Assembly: GCA_020859985.1 (NCBI GenBank)
Contig: JAJBVD010000088.1
Location: 1 to 64,000 of the forward strand
Reading direction: 5' to 3'
Origin: Clostridiales bacterium
GTDB taxonomy: Bacteria; Bacillota; Clostridia; Lachnospirales; Lachnospiraceae
DNA: 64,000 bases
Shown here in pieces: positions 52,820 to 61,728 of the stretch (position 1 is its first letter; each line of letters begins with the position of its first letter). The notes beneath the pieces were generated by a model, which worked only from the letters and a program-made list of their open reading frames with translations, was not told the origin of the DNA and did no database searches. Position numbers and translations under genes: made by a program.

Positions 52820-53695
52820 ATGTCCGAAAAAATCATCATCGGCAGCAGGGAGAGCCGTCTGGCCGTGATTCAGTCAGAGATGGTGCTGCAGTACATACAG
52901 AAGAACAATCCGGGGCTGGAAGTCGAAATTCTAACTATGAAAACTACCGGAGATAAGATTTTGAATCAATCTCTGGAAAAAATCGGCGGCAAGGGGCTTT
53001 TTGTCAAAGAGCTGGATGCCGCGCTCATCGATGGCCGCTCGGATTTGTCCGTGCACAGCCTGAAGGATGTGCCGATGGAGCTTCCGGATGAGCTTCCTTT
53101 GATTGCATATTCCGCGCGCGAGGACGTGCGGGATGCGCTGATCCTGCCGGAGGGTGCGACAGAGATTGATTTTTCAAAGCCTGTCGGCTGTTCCTCACGG
53201 CGCAGGATGCTGCAGTTTGCGCAGTTGTATCCGCAGGCCACATTTGCACCGATCCGTGGAAATGTTCAAACTCGTCTGAGGAAACTGGACAGTGGAGAAT
53301 TCAGTGCGACAATACTGGCCGCTGCCGGCTTAAAAAGGCTGGAGCTGGAGCACAGGATCAGCCGCTATTTTACGATAGAGGAAATGATACCGGCTGCCGG
53401 GCAGGGGATTCTGGCTGTACAGGGACGTGCGGGTGAAGATTACAGTTATTTGTGCGGATATTCGGATGAAACTGCTGCAATCTGCGCGAAAGCGGAGCGG
53501 GCGTTCGTCCGTGCACTTGGTGGAAACTGCAGTACGCCGGTGGCGGCGTATGCGCAGGTGATTGCACAATCGGTTTTGCGTCTGGATGCGTTTTATTTTG
53601 ATGAAGTGACAGGAAAAGTCTATCGGGGAAGCAGGACAGGCAGCTCAAATGATCCTGAAAAGATCGGAGAAACTTTAGCTCACTCTTTTATGTAA
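52820..53695 (+). CDS. hemC: Hydroxymethylbilane synthase (porphobilinogen deaminase)
   Basis: A 291-aa enzyme that joins four porphobilinogen units into hydroxymethylbilane. Motifs are 'IIGSRESRLAVIQSE', 'SDLSVHSLKDVPMELP', 'IRGNVQTRLRKLD' and the dipyrromethane-cofactor cysteine in 'ALGGNCSTPVAAYA'. Start is the ATG at 52820 (AAGGAG 12 nt upstream); a TTG three codons earlier is possible. It lies 132 bp after hemA with no clear terminator between, and 18 bp before cobA-hemD. Confidence 0.96.
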   Translation: MSEKIIIGSRESRLAVIQSEMVLQYIQKNNPGLEVEILTMKTTGDKILNQSLEKIGGKGLFVKELDAALIDGRSDLSVHSLKDVPMELPDELPLIAYSAREDVRDALILPEGATEIDFSKPVGCSSRRRMLQFAQLYPQATFAPIRGNVQTRLRKLDSGEFSATILAAAGLKRLELEHRISRYFTIEEMIPAAGQGILAVQGRAGEDYSYLCGYSDETAAICAKAERAFVRALGGNCSTPVAAYAQVIAQSVLRLDAFYFDEVTGKVYRGSRTGSSNDPEKIGETLAHSFM

Positions 53696-53713
53696 AAGGA
53701 CAGGTGTATTGTG

Positions 53714-55354
53714 ATGAATCAACAGGAGAAAACTGGCAAGGTGTTTTTGGTAGGGGCGGGGCCTTCTGATCCCGGACTTTTTACGTTAAAGGGAAAGCAG
53801 GTGCTGGAATCTGCGGAAGTCGTGGTCTATGACGCCCTTGCAGGGCAGGGAATTCTCAATATGATCCCCGATACGGCGGAAGTAATCAACGTAGGAAAAC
53901 GCGCGAATCATCATATCATGCCGCAGGAGCAGATCAGCAGACTCCTTGTCCGGAAAGCGCAGGAAGGAAAACGCGTGGTGCGCTTAAAAGGCGGCGATCC
54001 ATTCCTTTTTGGGCGCGGCGGCGAAGAGATTGAGGAACTGATCCGTGCCGGGATTCCCTTTGAAGTGGTGCCCGGCGTGACATCTGCGTTCGCGGTTCCG
54101 GCGTATCAGGGTATCCCCGTGACCCACAGGGATTTCTGTTCTTCCGTGCATATTATAACGGGACATAAACGCGCAGACAGAACCGGCAAAGATAGCTCCG
54201 AATCCACCATTATTTCTAACCACAGAATGTTGCAGGATGGAAAGGTTTTAAATATTGATTTTGAGGCTCTTGTCCGCACAAAAGGGACCCTCGTTTTCCT
54301 TATGGGCGTCAGCGCACTTGGCGATATCTGTCAGGGGCTGCTTTCAGCAGGGATGAACCCCGATACCCCGGCTGCGCTGCTTATGCAGGGGACGACCGCA
54401 CACCAGCGTCGTATCGTAGCGACAGTGTCAACTCTGGAAGAGGAAGTAAGACGGCAGGGGTCCTGTACGCCGGCCATTATTGTAGTTGGTGAAGTCTGTA
54501 CTCTTGCGGAGCAGTTTTCCTGGGCGGATGCCGCCCATCAGCCGCTTGGCGGTGTGAAGGTGCTGCTGACACGGCCGAAAGAACTGATCAGCGAGACAGC
54601 GGCAAAGCTGCGGGCGAAAGGAGCGGAGGTGCTGGAGCTTCCCGCAATTCGCACGGAGCGAGTTCCACATAATGAGCGGCTATCGCAGGCGCTTTTCGAA
54701 CTGGATTCTTATCAGTGGATCGTGTTTACAAGCCCGACCGGCGTGCGTATCTTTTTTGAGGAAATGGCGGAGCGCGGCATCGACTGCCGTGCGCTTAGAA
54801 ATGTGAAATTTGCTGTAATTGGCAACGGTACGAAAAAAGCGCTTGCAGAGCTTGGATTTTACGCGGACTTGATGCCGGACGTTTATGATGCTCAGCATTT
54901 AGGGCAGGCGCTTCGGGAAACCATTGATTTCGGTTGCTCATCTAACAGTGAAAACAAAGGTGGAAATGGTAATAGCAACTGTGTGAATCGGCCGCGCATC
55001 CTGATTCCCCGCGCCGCACTTGGCTCCCCGGAACTGCTCGGGGAGCTCGGAGATGGATTTCAGGTTGACGATATCTCGACCTATGAGACCAGATATGAGA
55101 CGAGTCGTTTTGTAGATCTGCAGAAAGAATTTTCGGATAGAACGATTGATTACGTGATGTTTACCAGCGCTTCCACTGTCCGGGGATTTGCTGGCACTGT
55201 GCGGGATATCGATTATGCGAAGGTAAATGCCGTCTGCATTGGAAAGCAGACGGAAGCTGCAGCAAAAGAATTGGGTATGAAGACTTATGTGGCGAAAAAG
55301 GCATCAATTGACAGTTTGATAGAGTGCCTTTGTGAGATCAGGCAAAATACGTGA
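53714..55354 (+). CDS. cobA-hemD: Fused uroporphyrinogen-III C-methyltransferase / uroporphyrinogen-III synthase
   Basis: A 546-aa bifunctional enzyme. The N-terminal about 260 residues are the SAM-dependent methyltransferase making precorrin-2: 'VFLVGAGPSDPGLFTLKG', 'RLKGGDPFLFGRGGEE', 'PGVTSAFAVPAYQGIPVTHR'. The C-terminal about 270 residues are HemD: 'VKVLLTRPKELI', 'YQWIVFTSPTGVRIFF', 'DYVMFTSASTVRGFAG'. This fusion is common in clostridia. Both halves carry extra Ser/Asn-rich insertions ('DRTGKDSSESTIISNH' and 'CSSNSENKGGNGNSNCVN') that look like flexible loops. Start is ATG 53714; the adjacent GTG is possible. Confidence 0.95.
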   Translation: MNQQEKTGKVFLVGAGPSDPGLFTLKGKQVLESAEVVVYDALAGQGILNMIPDTAEVINVGKRANHHIMPQEQISRLLVRKAQEGKRVVRLKGGDPFLFGRGGEEIEELIRAGIPFEVVPGVTSAFAVPAYQGIPVTHRDFCSSVHIITGHKRADRTGKDSSESTIISNHRMLQDGKVLNIDFEALVRTKGTLVFLMGVSALGDICQGLLSAGMNPDTPAALLMQGTTAHQRRIVATVSTLEEEVRRQGSCTPAIIVVGEVCTLAEQFSWADAAHQPLGGVKVLLTRPKELISETAAKLRAKGAEVLELPAIRTERVPHNERLSQALFELDSYQWIVFTSPTGVRIFFEEMAERGIDCRALRNVKFAVIGNGTKKALAELGFYADLMPDVYDAQHLGQALRETIDFGCSSNSENKGGNGNSNCVNRPRILIPRAALGSPELLGELGDGFQVDDISTYETRYETSRFVDLQKEFSDRTIDYVMFTSASTVRGFAGTVRDIDYAKVNAVCIGKQTEAAAKELGMKTYVAKKASIDSLIECLCEIRQNT

Positions 55355-55408
55355 TGGTATATTATAGATGATGCTGTATACTTGTGTTTTTTGTTTTTCA
55401 TATTTCAC

Positions 55409-55437
55409 TTGACTTCATTTTTGCATACCGATACAAT
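55409..55437 (+). promoter_or_regulatory. Internal promoter before the FakA-like gene and hemB
   Basis: TTGACT (55409-55414), a 17-bp spacer and TACAAT (55432-55437). It implies that the second half of the cluster can be transcribed separately. Confidence 0.75.
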
Positions 55438-55457
55438 TATAAAAGGAGGAAAAAACT

Positions 55458-55709
55458 ATGCTGGAATTTAAGTATGACACACAATTATTGATCGAGGGCG
55501 AGAACCTGGATGAGGATGTGATCAGTGATTATTTCACTGAAAATTTTAAGGGCGACTGCCTTTTGGCGGTCGGCGATGAGGAACTGATCAAGATCCATTT
55601 CCACACCAACGAGCCGTGGAAGGTGTTGGAATACTGCGCTTCCCTTGGCGAGATCTATGATATCGTGGTGGAAGACATGGATCGACAGTCCCGTGGGTTG
55701 AAGGGCTGA
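55458..55709 (+). CDS. Small protein resembling the middle domain of fatty acid kinase FakA (YloV/DAK family)
   Basis: An 83-aa protein with a strong AAAAGGAGG site. It matches one segment of the FakA/YloV type of DAK-family protein: 'LLIEGENLDED' ... 'GDCLLAVGDEELIKIHFHTNEPWKVLEYCASLGEIYDIVVEDM' (in parts), where FakA has 'VVGDDDLVKVHVHT'. The HxH pair of FakA's zinc site is kept (H-F-H), but the usual nearby Cys ('YCTEFIL') is Asp ('KYDTQLLI'). The ATP-binding Dak2 domain and the C-terminal FakB-binding domain are absent. Function unknown; it lies between cobA-hemD and hemB, 14 bp before hemB, so it may assist or regulate tetrapyrrole synthesis. Confidence 0.8.
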   Translation: MLEFKYDTQLLIEGENLDEDVISDYFTENFKGDCLLAVGDEELIKIHFHTNEPWKVLEYCASLGEIYDIVVEDMDRQSRGLKG

Positions 55710-55723
55710 AGGGAGTGACCGAT

Positions 55724-56716
55724 ATGGATATGACAATCCGCCCGAGGCGGCTGCGCGGCAATGAGTTACTGCGCAAAATGGTACGGGAGACGCGTGTGGA
55801 TGCGTCGTCTCTGATCTACCCGATTTTTATCAAAGAAGGGTCGGATATCAAAGAAGAGATTCCGACGATGCCGGGACAGTATCGCTACAGTGTGGACCGC
55901 ATGGGGGAGAAGCTGCAGTCGCTTCTTGATGCGGGCGTAAAAAGCGTGATGTTTTTCGGCATTCCGGATCAGAAGGATGAAGTCGGAAGCGGTGCTTATG
56001 CGGAAAATGGCATTATTCAGAAAGCGCTGCGTCAGGCAAAGCGAGATTTTCCGGGCATGTATCTGATCACAGATGTGTGCATGTGTGAATATACCTCACA
56101 TGGGCATTGCGGTATACTTGCCAAATCACCGCAAGAGACGGTTGACAATGACCGGACGCTGGAGCTGCTTGCGAAGACGGCGGTTTCCCATGCAAGAGCG
56201 GGAGCGGATATGGTGGCTCCGTCGGATATGATGGATGGCCGTGTGGCTGCAATTCGCGCCGCGCTCGATGAGGAAGGCTTTTTGAATGTGCCGATCATGT
56301 CCTACGCGGTGAAATACGCGTCTGCTTTTTACGGACCATTCCGTGATGCGGCGGGCAGCGCTCCGGCGTTCGGCGACCGCAGAAGCTATCAGATGGATTA
56401 CCACAACAGCCGTGAAGGTATCAAGGAAGCGCTTCTCGATGTGGAAGAGGGCGCGGATATCATTATGGTAAAACCGGCGATGTCCTATCTCGACATGGTG
56501 ACAAAGATCAAAGAAGTGACGGATGTGCCGATTGCTTCTTACAGTGTAAGCGGCGAATACGCGATGATCAAGGCGGGCGCGCAGCTGGGTTATATAGATG
56601 AAGAAAAAATCATCTGTGAGACAGCCATCTCTGCGTTTCGTGCAGGCTGCGATATCTACCTGACCTATTTCGCAGAGGAGATTGCGAAGTATATCCGTGA
56701 GGGGAGAATTGGCTGA
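55724..56716 (+). CDS. hemB: Delta-aminolevulinic acid dehydratase (porphobilinogen synthase)
   Basis: A 330-aa enzyme that condenses two aminolevulinate molecules to porphobilinogen. It has the zinc-type cysteine site 'DVCMCEYTSHGHCG' and the two Schiff-base lysines in 'MSYAVKYASAFYGPFRDA' and 'IIMVKPAMSYLD'. The ATG at 55724 has AAGGGA 9 nt upstream; GTG 55715 is less likely. It lies 14 bp after the FakA-like gene. Confidence 0.97.
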   Translation: MDMTIRPRRLRGNELLRKMVRETRVDASSLIYPIFIKEGSDIKEEIPTMPGQYRYSVDRMGEKLQSLLDAGVKSVMFFGIPDQKDEVGSGAYAENGIIQKALRQAKRDFPGMYLITDVCMCEYTSHGHCGILAKSPQETVDNDRTLELLAKTAVSHARAGADMVAPSDMMDGRVAAIRAALDEEGFLNVPIMSYAVKYASAFYGPFRDAAGSAPAFGDRRSYQMDYHNSREGIKEALLDVEEGADIIMVKPAMSYLDMVTKIKEVTDVPIASYSVSGEYAMIKAGAQLGYIDEEKIICETAISAFRAGCDIYLTYFAEEIAKYIREGRIG

Positions 56717-56836
56717 TATATAATCCGTCGATGAAGCGTTTATATTGTTTGATAAGTGTTTGAGATTACAGAGCATACGTAACTATGCATGCAGCAGTCT
56801 GTTTCGGATATCTGCATGCAGAATTCAGAAAGGCAG

Positions 56837-58123
56837 ATGAACGGAATGACAAAATCGGAAGAATTATTTCAGAGAGCCTGCAAGGTGATCCCGGGCGGGG
56901 TCAATAGCCCGGTGCGCGCATTTGGCTCTGTGGGCCAGACACCGCGGATGATCGCTTCCGCGCATGGCGCGTATATGACAGATGAGGATGGCAACCGCTA
57001 TCTTGATTTTGTCAGCTCATGGGGGCCGATGATCTTAGGTCACGATGATCCAACGGTGCGTGAGGTGGTGATTTCGGCCTGTGCGGACGGTTTAAGCTTT
57101 GGCGCGGCGACCAGACGGGAAGTCGAGATGGCGGAGCTGATCTGTGGTTCCGTACCGAATGTGGACATGGTGCGCATGGTAAATTCCGGAACGGAAGCTG
57201 TGATGAGCGCGATCCGCGCGGCGCGCGGCTTTACCGGACGTGACAGGATTGTCAAGTTTATGGGATGCTATCACGGGCATTCGGATGCGCTGCTGGTGCA
57301 GGCAGGTTCCGGTGTGATGACGGCAGGAATCCCCGACAGCGCAGGTGTGCCGCAGGGCTGCACGAAGGATACACTTTCCGCCACCTACAACGATCTGTCG
57401 AGCGTGGAGCAGCTTTTTGAAAAATTCCCGGACGGGATTGCCGCGGTGATCGTGGAGCCGGTCGGCGCGAATATGGGTGTTGTGCCGCCGGTGGAAGGAT
57501 TTCTGGAAGGTCTGCGCAGCCTTTGCACAAAATACGGCGCAGTGCTGATCTTTGATGAGGTCATTACCGGTTTCCGTCTTGGCTTTACCGGCGCGCAGGG
57601 CTATTTTGGTGTGGACGCTGATCTGGTCACGTATGGAAAAATCATCGGCGCAGGCATGCCGGTCGGTGCCTATGGCGGGAAACGCGAGATCATGGAGCGT
57701 GTCGCTCCGGTCGGTCCGGTCTATCAGGCGGGTACCTTAAGCGGCAATCCGGTGGCAATGGCTGCCGGGCTGGCTCAGCTGACCATCTTAAAGGAACAGC
57801 CGGAGATTTATGATGAATTGAATAAGAAGGGGCAGTGGTTCTATGGCTCCTTAAAACAGATCGTGGAGGAGAACGGCGCGGATGTGCAGGTCAATTCCTG
57901 CGGTTCTCTCGGCTGCATGTTTTTCACTGCGGAACCGGTCGTAGATTACGCGTCTGCAAAGACCTCAGATACTTCCAGATACACAGAGTATTTTTCTCAT
58001 ATGCTCTCGAATGGTATTTATCTTGCCCCGTCACAGTTTGAGGCCATGTTCCTTTCGGCGGCGCATACGAGGGAAGAACTGGCGGATGTGCTGGAGCTGG
58101 TAAGGAGTTTTATGCACAGCTAA
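56837..58123 (+). CDS. hemL: Glutamate-1-semialdehyde 2,1-aminomutase
   Basis: A pyridoxal-phosphate enzyme of about 428 aa that turns glutamate 1-semialdehyde into 5-aminolevulinate, acting directly after HemA. Motifs are 'KVIPGGVNSPVRAFGSVG', 'MVNSGTEAVMSAIRAARG', 'LIFDEVITGFRLG' and the PLP lysine in 'VTYGKIIGAGMPVGAYGG'. The start is ATG 56837 or 56846; AAAGG is either 3 or 12 nt away, so it is undecided. The 120-bp gap after hemB contains a very decayed relative of the dispersed palindrome (56779-56805). Confidence 0.96.
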   Translation: MNGMTKSEELFQRACKVIPGGVNSPVRAFGSVGQTPRMIASAHGAYMTDEDGNRYLDFVSSWGPMILGHDDPTVREVVISACADGLSFGAATRREVEMAELICGSVPNVDMVRMVNSGTEAVMSAIRAARGFTGRDRIVKFMGCYHGHSDALLVQAGSGVMTAGIPDSAGVPQGCTKDTLSATYNDLSSVEQLFEKFPDGIAAVIVEPVGANMGVVPPVEGFLEGLRSLCTKYGAVLIFDEVITGFRLGFTGAQGYFGVDADLVTYGKIIGAGMPVGAYGGKREIMERVAPVGPVYQAGTLSGNPVAMAAGLAQLTILKEQPEIYDELNKKGQWFYGSLKQIVEENGADVQVNSCGSLGCMFFTAEPVVDYASAKTSDTSRYTEYFSHMLSNGIYLAPSQFEAMFLSAAHTREELADVLELVRSFMHS

Positions 58124-58272
58124 CGTATGTAATTTTTGAAGAACTCTGTGTGCATATAGCATGCCTTTATTGGCAACAGTTCTGGGCCAGATGTGCTTTT
58201 TTCGGTTATTGTGTCTGCCTTGAAGCTGGCAGGAAAACAAGATAGTATCAGGACTCAGGCAGGGAAAGAACT

Positions 58273-58920
58273 ATGGCAAAGAATACGAATTACGCAGACT
58301 TGCATCTGATCACCGGCGGCAGCGGCAGCGGAAAGTCCGCATATGCTGAAAGCCGCGTTATGGATGTTTCGGGATCCGCTGATTTTCAAAAAATTTATAT
58401 TGCCACAATGATTCCATATGGTGAGGAAGGACGGCGGCGGGTAGATCGCCACCGGAAGCTCCGCGCGGAGAAACAGTTTGAAACGGTAGAATGCTATACG
58501 GGGCTGGAGCGGCTGGAACTGAATACAGTACTTTTTGATTCGGGAATGCATGTGGCAGAGGATATTTTGTCAGAAAAAAATCACCGGGATCGTTCGAAAA
58601 CCGGAAAGTATGAAACAGACATGCTCAGACCAAAGGTGATTTTACTCGAATGTATGTCCAATCTTGTTGCAAATGAGATGTTTGAGCCGGACGGCGCGGG
58701 AGAAGATGCGGTTAACGCAATCCTGCGGGGAATCGCAGAATTGCGGCGGCAGGCAAACTATATTTTTGTGGTTACAAATGAAGTCTTTTCCGATGGAATC
58801 CGCTATGACGCGGACACGATGCGCTACCTTTCTTACCTCGGCGCGGTGAATCAGGCGCTGGCGTCACAGGCGAATCGCGTGACTGAAGTTGTGTACGGGA
58901 TTCCAACCGCTTTGAAATAG
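58273..58920 (+). CDS. cobU: Adenosylcobinamide kinase / adenosylcobinamide-phosphate guanylyltransferase
   Basis: A 215-aa bifunctional enzyme that phosphorylates adenosylcobinamide and attaches GMP, activating it for the lower ligand. The P-loop is 'ITGGSGSGKSAYAE'; 'GRRRVDRHRKLR' and 'FVVTNEVFSDGI' are family landmarks. It has an internal loop 'EKNHRDRSKTGKYETD' of about 25 residues, longer than usual. It precedes cobS by 20 bp, in the normal late cobamide order. The 149-bp gap after hemL contains no clear terminator. Confidence 0.94.
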   Translation: MAKNTNYADLHLITGGSGSGKSAYAESRVMDVSGSADFQKIYIATMIPYGEEGRRRVDRHRKLRAEKQFETVECYTGLERLELNTVLFDSGMHVAEDILSEKNHRDRSKTGKYETDMLRPKVILLECMSNLVANEMFEPDGAGEDAVNAILRGIAELRRQANYIFVVTNEVFSDGIRYDADTMRYLSYLGAVNQALASQANRVTEVVYGIPTALK

Positions 58921-58940
58921 TATGATAGCGAGGAAACACC

Positions 58941-59711
58941 ATGCGAATACTAAAACGCTGCTGGAGCAGCATGAATATTGCGTTTTCCATGTATTCAAAA
59001 ATACCGGCTGCGCAATGCGACTGGTCGGAAGAAAATATGAAATATGTCATGTGTTTTTTCCCGTGGGTTGGCATTGTGATCGGACTTCTGGTGTTTGGAT
59101 GGAACATTCTGGCCGCTTATCTGAATGTGCGGGATGCGCTTAGAAATGTTGTGCTTCTGGTGCTTCCGGTCGCGCTGACAGGCGGGATTCATCTGGATGG
59201 TTTTCTTGACACTTCAGACGCGATGAGCTCCTGGAGACCGACGGAAAAACGTCTGGAGATTCTGAAGGATTCTCACGCCGGTGCATTTGCCATTATTTGC
59301 GGAATTGTTTACTTTTTTCTTCTGTATGGAGTACTCGATTCGATTCGCGGTGATCTGGTCGCGGTTTATTCATGCAGCTTTGTCATTTCCCGCTCTTTAA
59401 GCGCGTTCTCAGTTGTCACATTTCCAAAAGCCTCATCGAAAGGCACCGTTGCCGGTTTTTCCAGAAATGCTGAAACGCGGGTAATACAGACGACTTCCAT
59501 TTGTTATATCTTTTTGACGGGAGTGGCCATGTTTTACCTGAATCCGGCCTATGCTGCTGCGGCTCTTGCGGGAGCGGCGCTGACCTTTGTCTGGTATTAC
59601 CATCGGGCAATGAAATATTTCGGCGGCATCAACGGAGACCTCGCAGGATATTTTCTCACTGTCTGTGAACTGATCATGCCGGCAGCGATGATTGTGGTTT
59701 CCCTTTTTTAG
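58941..59711 (+). CDS. cobS: Adenosylcobinamide-GDP ribazoletransferase (cobalamin-5-phosphate synthase)
   Basis: A 256-aa integral membrane enzyme that joins the activated cobinamide to alpha-ribazole (phosphate), completing the cobamide. Landmarks are 'TGGIHLDGFLDTSDAMSS', 'LKDSHAGAFAII' and 'FGGINGDLAGYFLTV', between five or six transmembrane helices. GAGGAAA lies 6 nt before the ATG. cobT and cobC are not in the window. No clear terminator follows. Confidence 0.94.
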   Translation: MRILKRCWSSMNIAFSMYSKIPAAQCDWSEENMKYVMCFFPWVGIVIGLLVFGWNILAAYLNVRDALRNVVLLVLPVALTGGIHLDGFLDTSDAMSSWRPTEKRLEILKDSHAGAFAIICGIVYFFLLYGVLDSIRGDLVAVYSCSFVISRSLSAFSVVTFPKASSKGTVAGFSRNAETRVIQTTSICYIFLTGVAMFYLNPAYAAAALAGAALTFVWYYHRAMKYFGGINGDLAGYFLTVCELIMPAAMIVVSLF

Positions 59712-59779
59712 TTATGTTATCTTTGGATGGCAGTCTTTTTCTAAAAGGACAGTCTCTTACGTCAGTAAATAGATTCATC

Positions 59780-59835
59780 TTAACTTTTATATTGATTAAA
59801 AACATGAAATAAGTTATAATACAAATAAAAGTTAA
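59780..59835 (+). promoter_or_regulatory. Promoter with flanking inverted repeat (predicted autoregulatory operator)
   Basis: TTGATT (59792-59797), a 17-bp spacer and a perfect TATAAT (59815-59820) lie inside a perfect 11-bp inverted repeat, TTAACTTTTAT (59780-59790) / ATAAAAGTTAA (59825-59835). The two arms bracket the promoter, as expected for a binding site of the downstream winged-helix protein. Confidence 0.8.
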
Positions 59836-59854
59836 GAATGGAGGGAAGGCTGCG

Positions 59855-60814
59855 TTGGAATATTTAAATCATGTACTTGGCATTCGCGTGATGTATAAAG
59901 ATGATAAGATTGGATCTATGCCCAATTTTATTCATGCCCGGTACCGGATGCAGGTGGTCGCTCTTGATGGAAAAGAAGCAATATTTCTTTATCCAAAGAC
60001 AGAACTTGATGCTGTGAGCGCAATCCGGAAACAGATTGACCGCATTCAAAGGACGGCAGGGATGCCGGTTGTTCTTGTGCCGGAATATCTTACGTACCGT
60101 CAGAAGGAATATCTATTGCGTGAGCAGATACCGTTTATCGTAGATGGTAAGCAGATTTATCTTCCGTTCATGGCAGTATATCTTCAGGAACGGTGCAATG
60201 GGGAGCGACCGGTTGTAGAAGCGATGCTTCCATCCGCGCAGCTTTTGCTGCTTTATTATATTTATCATGGCTGCGGGGAGATGCTGACAAGTGAAGCGGC
60301 TGATAAACTGCGGTTTACGCCTACCTCTGTTTCACGTGCATCGAGACAGTTGGAAGAAATGGACTTGCTTCGTACGGAAAAGAGAGGTGTGCAGAAAGTC
60401 ATATTTTCCGAGAAGAAACCGGAGGAAATGTTTGCGGCAGCAAAGGATTATTTTCGGAACCCGGTGAAACGGGTAATTTATGTACCAAAAGCAGAAATAA
60501 AAGAAAATCTTCTGTTAAGCGGTTATCATGCGCTTTCGGAATATTCTATGCTGAATCCGCCGTCTGTTACTGCACTGGCCGCGGACAGCATCGCAAAGTG
60601 GGAGGGAGTTTCTTCAAAACAACTGCAAAGCTCTGAAGATCAGTGTGCATTGGAATTCTGGAGATATGATCCGAAGAAACTGTCAGACGGTGCGTACGTG
60701 GATAAACTTTCTCTGGCAATTTCCCTTCGGGAAGATCGGGATGAAAGAATTGAAGAAGCAGTAGAGGAGATGCTGACACAGGTGTGGAGGGATATTGATG
60801 GTAAGAGGGATTGA
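59855..60814 (+). CDS. Winged-helix regulator, predicted AbiEi-like antitoxin
   Basis: A 319-aa protein starting at TTG, 9 nt after GGAGGG. An N-terminal domain of about 125 residues is not recognised. It is followed by a MarR-like winged helix (about 128-190: 'LLLYYIYHGCGEMLTSEAADKLRFTPTSVSRASRQL' in two parts, then 'LRTEKRGVQKVIF'), and a C-terminal region 'FRNPVKRVIYVPKAEIKENLLLSG'. The gene overlaps a nucleotidyltransferase gene by 17 bp, the layout of AbiE-type (type IV) toxin-antitoxin pairs in which the winged-helix partner represses its own promoter. The inverted repeat around the promoter fits that role. Domain order differs from classic AbiEi, so the call is by context. Confidence 0.7.
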   Translation: MEYLNHVLGIRVMYKDDKIGSMPNFIHARYRMQVVALDGKEAIFLYPKTELDAVSAIRKQIDRIQRTAGMPVVLVPEYLTYRQKEYLLREQIPFIVDGKQIYLPFMAVYLQERCNGERPVVEAMLPSAQLLLLYYIYHGCGEMLTSEAADKLRFTPTSVSRASRQLEEMDLLRTEKRGVQKVIFSEKKPEEMFAAAKDYFRNPVKRVIYVPKAEIKENLLLSGYHALSEYSMLNPPSVTALAADSIAKWEGVSSKQLQSSEDQCALEFWRYDPKKLSDGAYVDKLSLAISLREDRDERIEEAVEEMLTQVWRDIDGKRD

Positions 60815-61561
60815 AAGTTTCAGACAATGGTTTCAGGGATATGAAGATCATTATGCGATTATTGGAGGGACAGCCTGCGACCTGCTAATGACGGACGAGG
60901 GCATGGACTTTCGAGCTACAAAAGATATTGACCTTGTCCTGATTGTGGAAGCAATAGATGCTTCGTTTGGAAAGCGCTTTTGGGAATATGTGCTGAACGC
61001 AGGATATGAGCATCGAAATAAAAGCACAGGAGAACCACAGTTTTACCGGTTTACAAATCCCGTGTCAAAAAAATATCCGATGATGATTGAGTTGTTTACA
61101 AGAAAAACGGATGTGGTCGCATTGCCGGAAGAAGCGGTTCTTTCACCGCTGCCGATTGATGAAAATGTTTCCAGCCTTTCAGCTATTCTGTTGGACGATG
61201 ATATTATGAGTTGTTAAAACAGGGTCGGACTCGTGTGGCTGGTGTTACTGTTCTGGATGCACCGTATCTGATTTTATTCAAAATAAAGGCATGGTTGGAC
61301 CTGACAGCCAGAAGGGCGGCTGGAGAACAGATAGACAGCAAAAACATCCGTAAGCATAAGAATGATGTTTTCCGTTTGACAGAATTGCTTGATTATGAGC
61401 AGGAAATATCTTTGCGTGTGCCAGATTCGGTTTTTGCTGATGTGAGTGAATTTATACGAAAAATGGAGTCGGAAGAAGTGGATTTGAAGCAATTGGGAAT
61501 TAAAGGAAAAATGAAAAAAGCTATTTTAGAGGAATTGAGTTCTTTATATAGCTTAGCGTAA
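60798..61561 (+). pseudogene. AbiEii-like nucleotidyltransferase toxin, frameshifted
   Basis: The first frame (60798-61217) encodes 'YAIIGGTACDLLMTDEG' and 'RATKDIDLVLIVEA', the GG...DxD core of AbiEii-type nucleotidyltransferases. It ends early at 'LLDDDIMSC'. The second frame (to 61561) continues 'YELLKQGRTRVAGVTVLDAPYLILFKIKAWLDL' (in parts), the expected C-terminal half. The shift occurs near 61200-61203, where GATGATATTATGAG would read through as Asp-Asp-Tyr-Tyr-Glu if one more T were present. A single-base deletion (or sequencing error) explains it. If real, the toxin is truncated before its helical domain. GGAGGG lies 6 nt before the ATG, inside the antitoxin gene. Confidence 0.8.
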
Positions 61562-61728
61562 ACCTCATTTATGTTAAAACTAAATTTACACACATTCTAA
61601 TGGAATGGAAATACATATTTTAGAGAAATGCAAAATACTGTTTCTTGCATTTTAGCCTTGTTTCGCTCTATGATGTGTGATAAATTAGAACAACAGACGA
61701 GAACTATGACAGAGCAGAGGAAGAATAA

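Noticed and set aside
54940-54990. GTGAAAAC/AACTGTG motifs inside cobA-hemD resembling the dispersed palindrome
   Set aside because: The spacing and arms do not match; it is a low-complexity coding insertion.
56779-56805. Possible further palindrome copy upstream of hemL
   Set aside because: It begins GTAACT and has the right length, but the right arm has decayed too far to be counted with confidence.
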